From assembly GCA_026545225.1 (NCBI GenBank), contig CM048847.1:4526001-4590000 (forward strand): 64,000 bases of DNA. The letters run 5' to 3'. Under the pieces are notes generated by a model. It worked only from the letters and a program-made list of their open reading frames with translations, did not search any database and was not told the origin of the DNA. Made by a program: the position numbers and the translations under genes. Source of the DNA: Cornus controversa. Lineage: Eukaryota; Streptophyta; Magnoliopsida; Cornales; Cornaceae. Shown piece after piece: positions 62,696 to 64,000 of the stretch (its first letter is position 1; every line of letters begins with the position of its first letter).

Positions 62696-64000
62696 ATGGT
62701 CGGTAGCTTGCTAATTGTTTCCTTTAGAAGTCCAAACGGTCGAATTTGGAACAAAGCACCATACGGTTGTGATGAAGATCGGATTGACTTGTTCGTCACT
62801 TCTTTTGGATGCTTTGATGGTCTAATTTGGAAAAAAGAAACTTACGATTCTGATTATGGCATGACGTCTCAAGGAATGGGTTTTTGAATCAGAACAACTC
62901 AAACTAAACTTGTTTAAAATCATCGATAGCTTGGGAATTGTTTCTTTTACTTGTCCAGATGGTAGAAGTTGGCATAGAGCACCATACGGTTGTGATCATG
63001 CATGAGTGCAGCATGGAATTACTCTTTTCGATTCAAGACGTCCTGACGGTTGAATTTGGCATAAAGCAACGTATAATTCTAAGTATGGCACGATTTCACG
63101 TGGATTGGGACTTTTCGAATCAGGACAAGTCAAACAAAACAAGTTCGAAACCGTTGTTGTCATTCTCTATTCTTCTGGAAATCTAGATGGTCAATTCTAG
63201 CACAAAGCGCCATATGGTTGTCGTCATGCCTGATTATTGCAACCAATTGTTCTTCCGACTCAGAATAACTCAAACAAACATGGATGAAGATCGGATTGAC
63301 ATGCTCGTCGTTTCTTTGGGACGCTTTGATGGTTTCATTTAGAAAAAAGTAGCGTACGATTAGTATTATGGCACGACTTCTCTTGGAATGCGGTTTTCGA
63401 ATCAAAACAACTCAAATGAAATAAGTTTAAAATAGTTGGTAGCTTGCTAATTGTTTCCTTTAGATGTCCAAACGGTCGAATTTGGAACAAAGCACCATAC
63501 GGTTGTGATGAAGATCGGATTGACTTATTCGTCACCTCTTTTGGATGCTTTGATGGTCTAATTTGGAAAAAAGAAACTTACGATTCTGATTATGGCACGA
63601 CTTCTCAAGGAATGGGTTTTTGAATCAGAAGAACTCAAACTAAACTTGTTTAAAATCATCGATAGCTTGGGAATTGTTTCTTTTACTTGTCCAGATGGTT
63701 GAAGTTGGCATAGAGCACCATACGGTTGTGATCATGCATGAGTGCAGCATAGAATTACTCTTTTTGATTCAAGACGTCCTGACGGTTGAATTTGGCATAA
63801 AGCAACGTATAATTCTAGGTAAGGCACGATTTCAGGTGGATTGGGACTTTTCGAATCAGGACAAGTCAAACGAAACAAGTTTGAAACCGTTGTTGTCATT
63901 CTCTATTCTTCTGGAAATCCAGATGGTCAATTCTAGCACAAAGCGCCATACGGTTGTCGTCATGGCTGATTATTGCAAGCAATTGTTCTTTCGACTCAGA
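62696..64000 (+). repeat. L3 unit and partial L2 unit at the window end
   Basis: L3 at 62696 has the gatggtagaagttgg variant. L2 begins at 63432 and is cut by the window end inside monomer C. A private catggctgattattg is seen near 63961. Confidence 0.92.

Larger units (their letters stand above)
29663..64000 (+). repeat. Complex satellite array, right arm
   Basis: Continuation of the same satellite in the same orientation and phase. A-monomer starts are 29896, 30632, 31105, 31841, 32314, 33050, 33786, 34522, 34995, 35731, 36467, 36940, 37676, 38412, 38885, 39621, 40357, 40830, 41566, 42302, 42775, 43511, 44247, 44720, 45456, 46192, 46665, 47401, 47874, 48610, 49083, 49819, 50555, 51291, 51764, 52500, 53236, 53709, 54445, 55181, 55917, 56390, 56863, 57599, 58334, 58807, 59543, 60279, 61015, 61488, 62223, 62696 and 63432. 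This arm is richer in L2 and L3 than the left arm and contains several chimeric units. It runs off the window inside an L2 unit, so the array end is not seen. Confidence 0.97.

Noticed and set aside
1..64000. CENP-B-like box or known centromere motif in the satellite
   Set aside because: I looked for the TTCGnnnnAnnCGGG pattern; no stretch fits. A centromeric role cannot be claimed from sequence alone.
1..64000. 5S or 35S rDNA spacer repeat
   Set aside because: No 5S, 18S, 5.8S or 25S coding sequence is present in any unit.

Overview
The window contains no recognisable protein-coding gene, rRNA or tRNA. It is a plant-type heterochromatic block: a complex satellite DNA array (1-18586 and 29663-64000) split by one nearly intact, young, non-autonomous LTR retrotransposon (18587-29657). 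The plant assignment rests on the element: a primer-binding site matching plant initiator tRNA-Met, 4.2 kb LTRs bounded by TG...CA, a purine tract, and a short pol-like terminus resembling plant Ty3/gypsy chromoviruses. I cannot name the species.

Satellite. The basic monomers are related sequences of 224 bp (A), 229 bp (B) and 283 bp (C), joined as A-B-C 'L' units of 736 bp. A second unit, 'S' (473 bp), is A plus a 249 bp monomer D, which is a B/C fusion missing 263 bp. Diagnostic bases divide L into L1, L2 and L3. The recurrent full cassette is L3-L2-L1-S (2681 bp, seen at 9833, 14931, 32314, 49083, 53709 and 58807). Shorter higher-order repeats derive from it: L2-L1-S (1945 bp) and L1-S (1209 bp). 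Region by region: 1-9832 is L1 and S only; 9833-18586 holds two cassettes with L1-S between them; 29663-34994 is L1-S then a cassette; 34995-44719 is five head-to-tail L2-L1-S repeats; 44720-64000 is a mosaic of cassettes, chimeric units and one S-S doublet. All units run in the same direction.

Retrotransposon. It lies in the D monomer of the S unit starting at 18347 and is flanked by a 5-bp target duplication (ttggc). Removing it restores an exact 473 bp unit. The LTRs (4264 and 4240 bp) differ by four substitutions that I found and one 24-bp TA-microsatellite indel. The 2567 bp internal region has no gag or pol ORF, so the layout is LARD-like (large retrotransposon derivative) and would depend on proteins made elsewhere. 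Points of interest are a relic LTR/PBS boundary inside each LTR, five related TAGGT/ACCTA hairpins after the PBS, and a 44-45 bp hairpin-forming repeat array in each LTR.

Nothing here works together as genes. The window records unequal exchange, deletion, probable CpG decay and a recent transposition in a satellite array.
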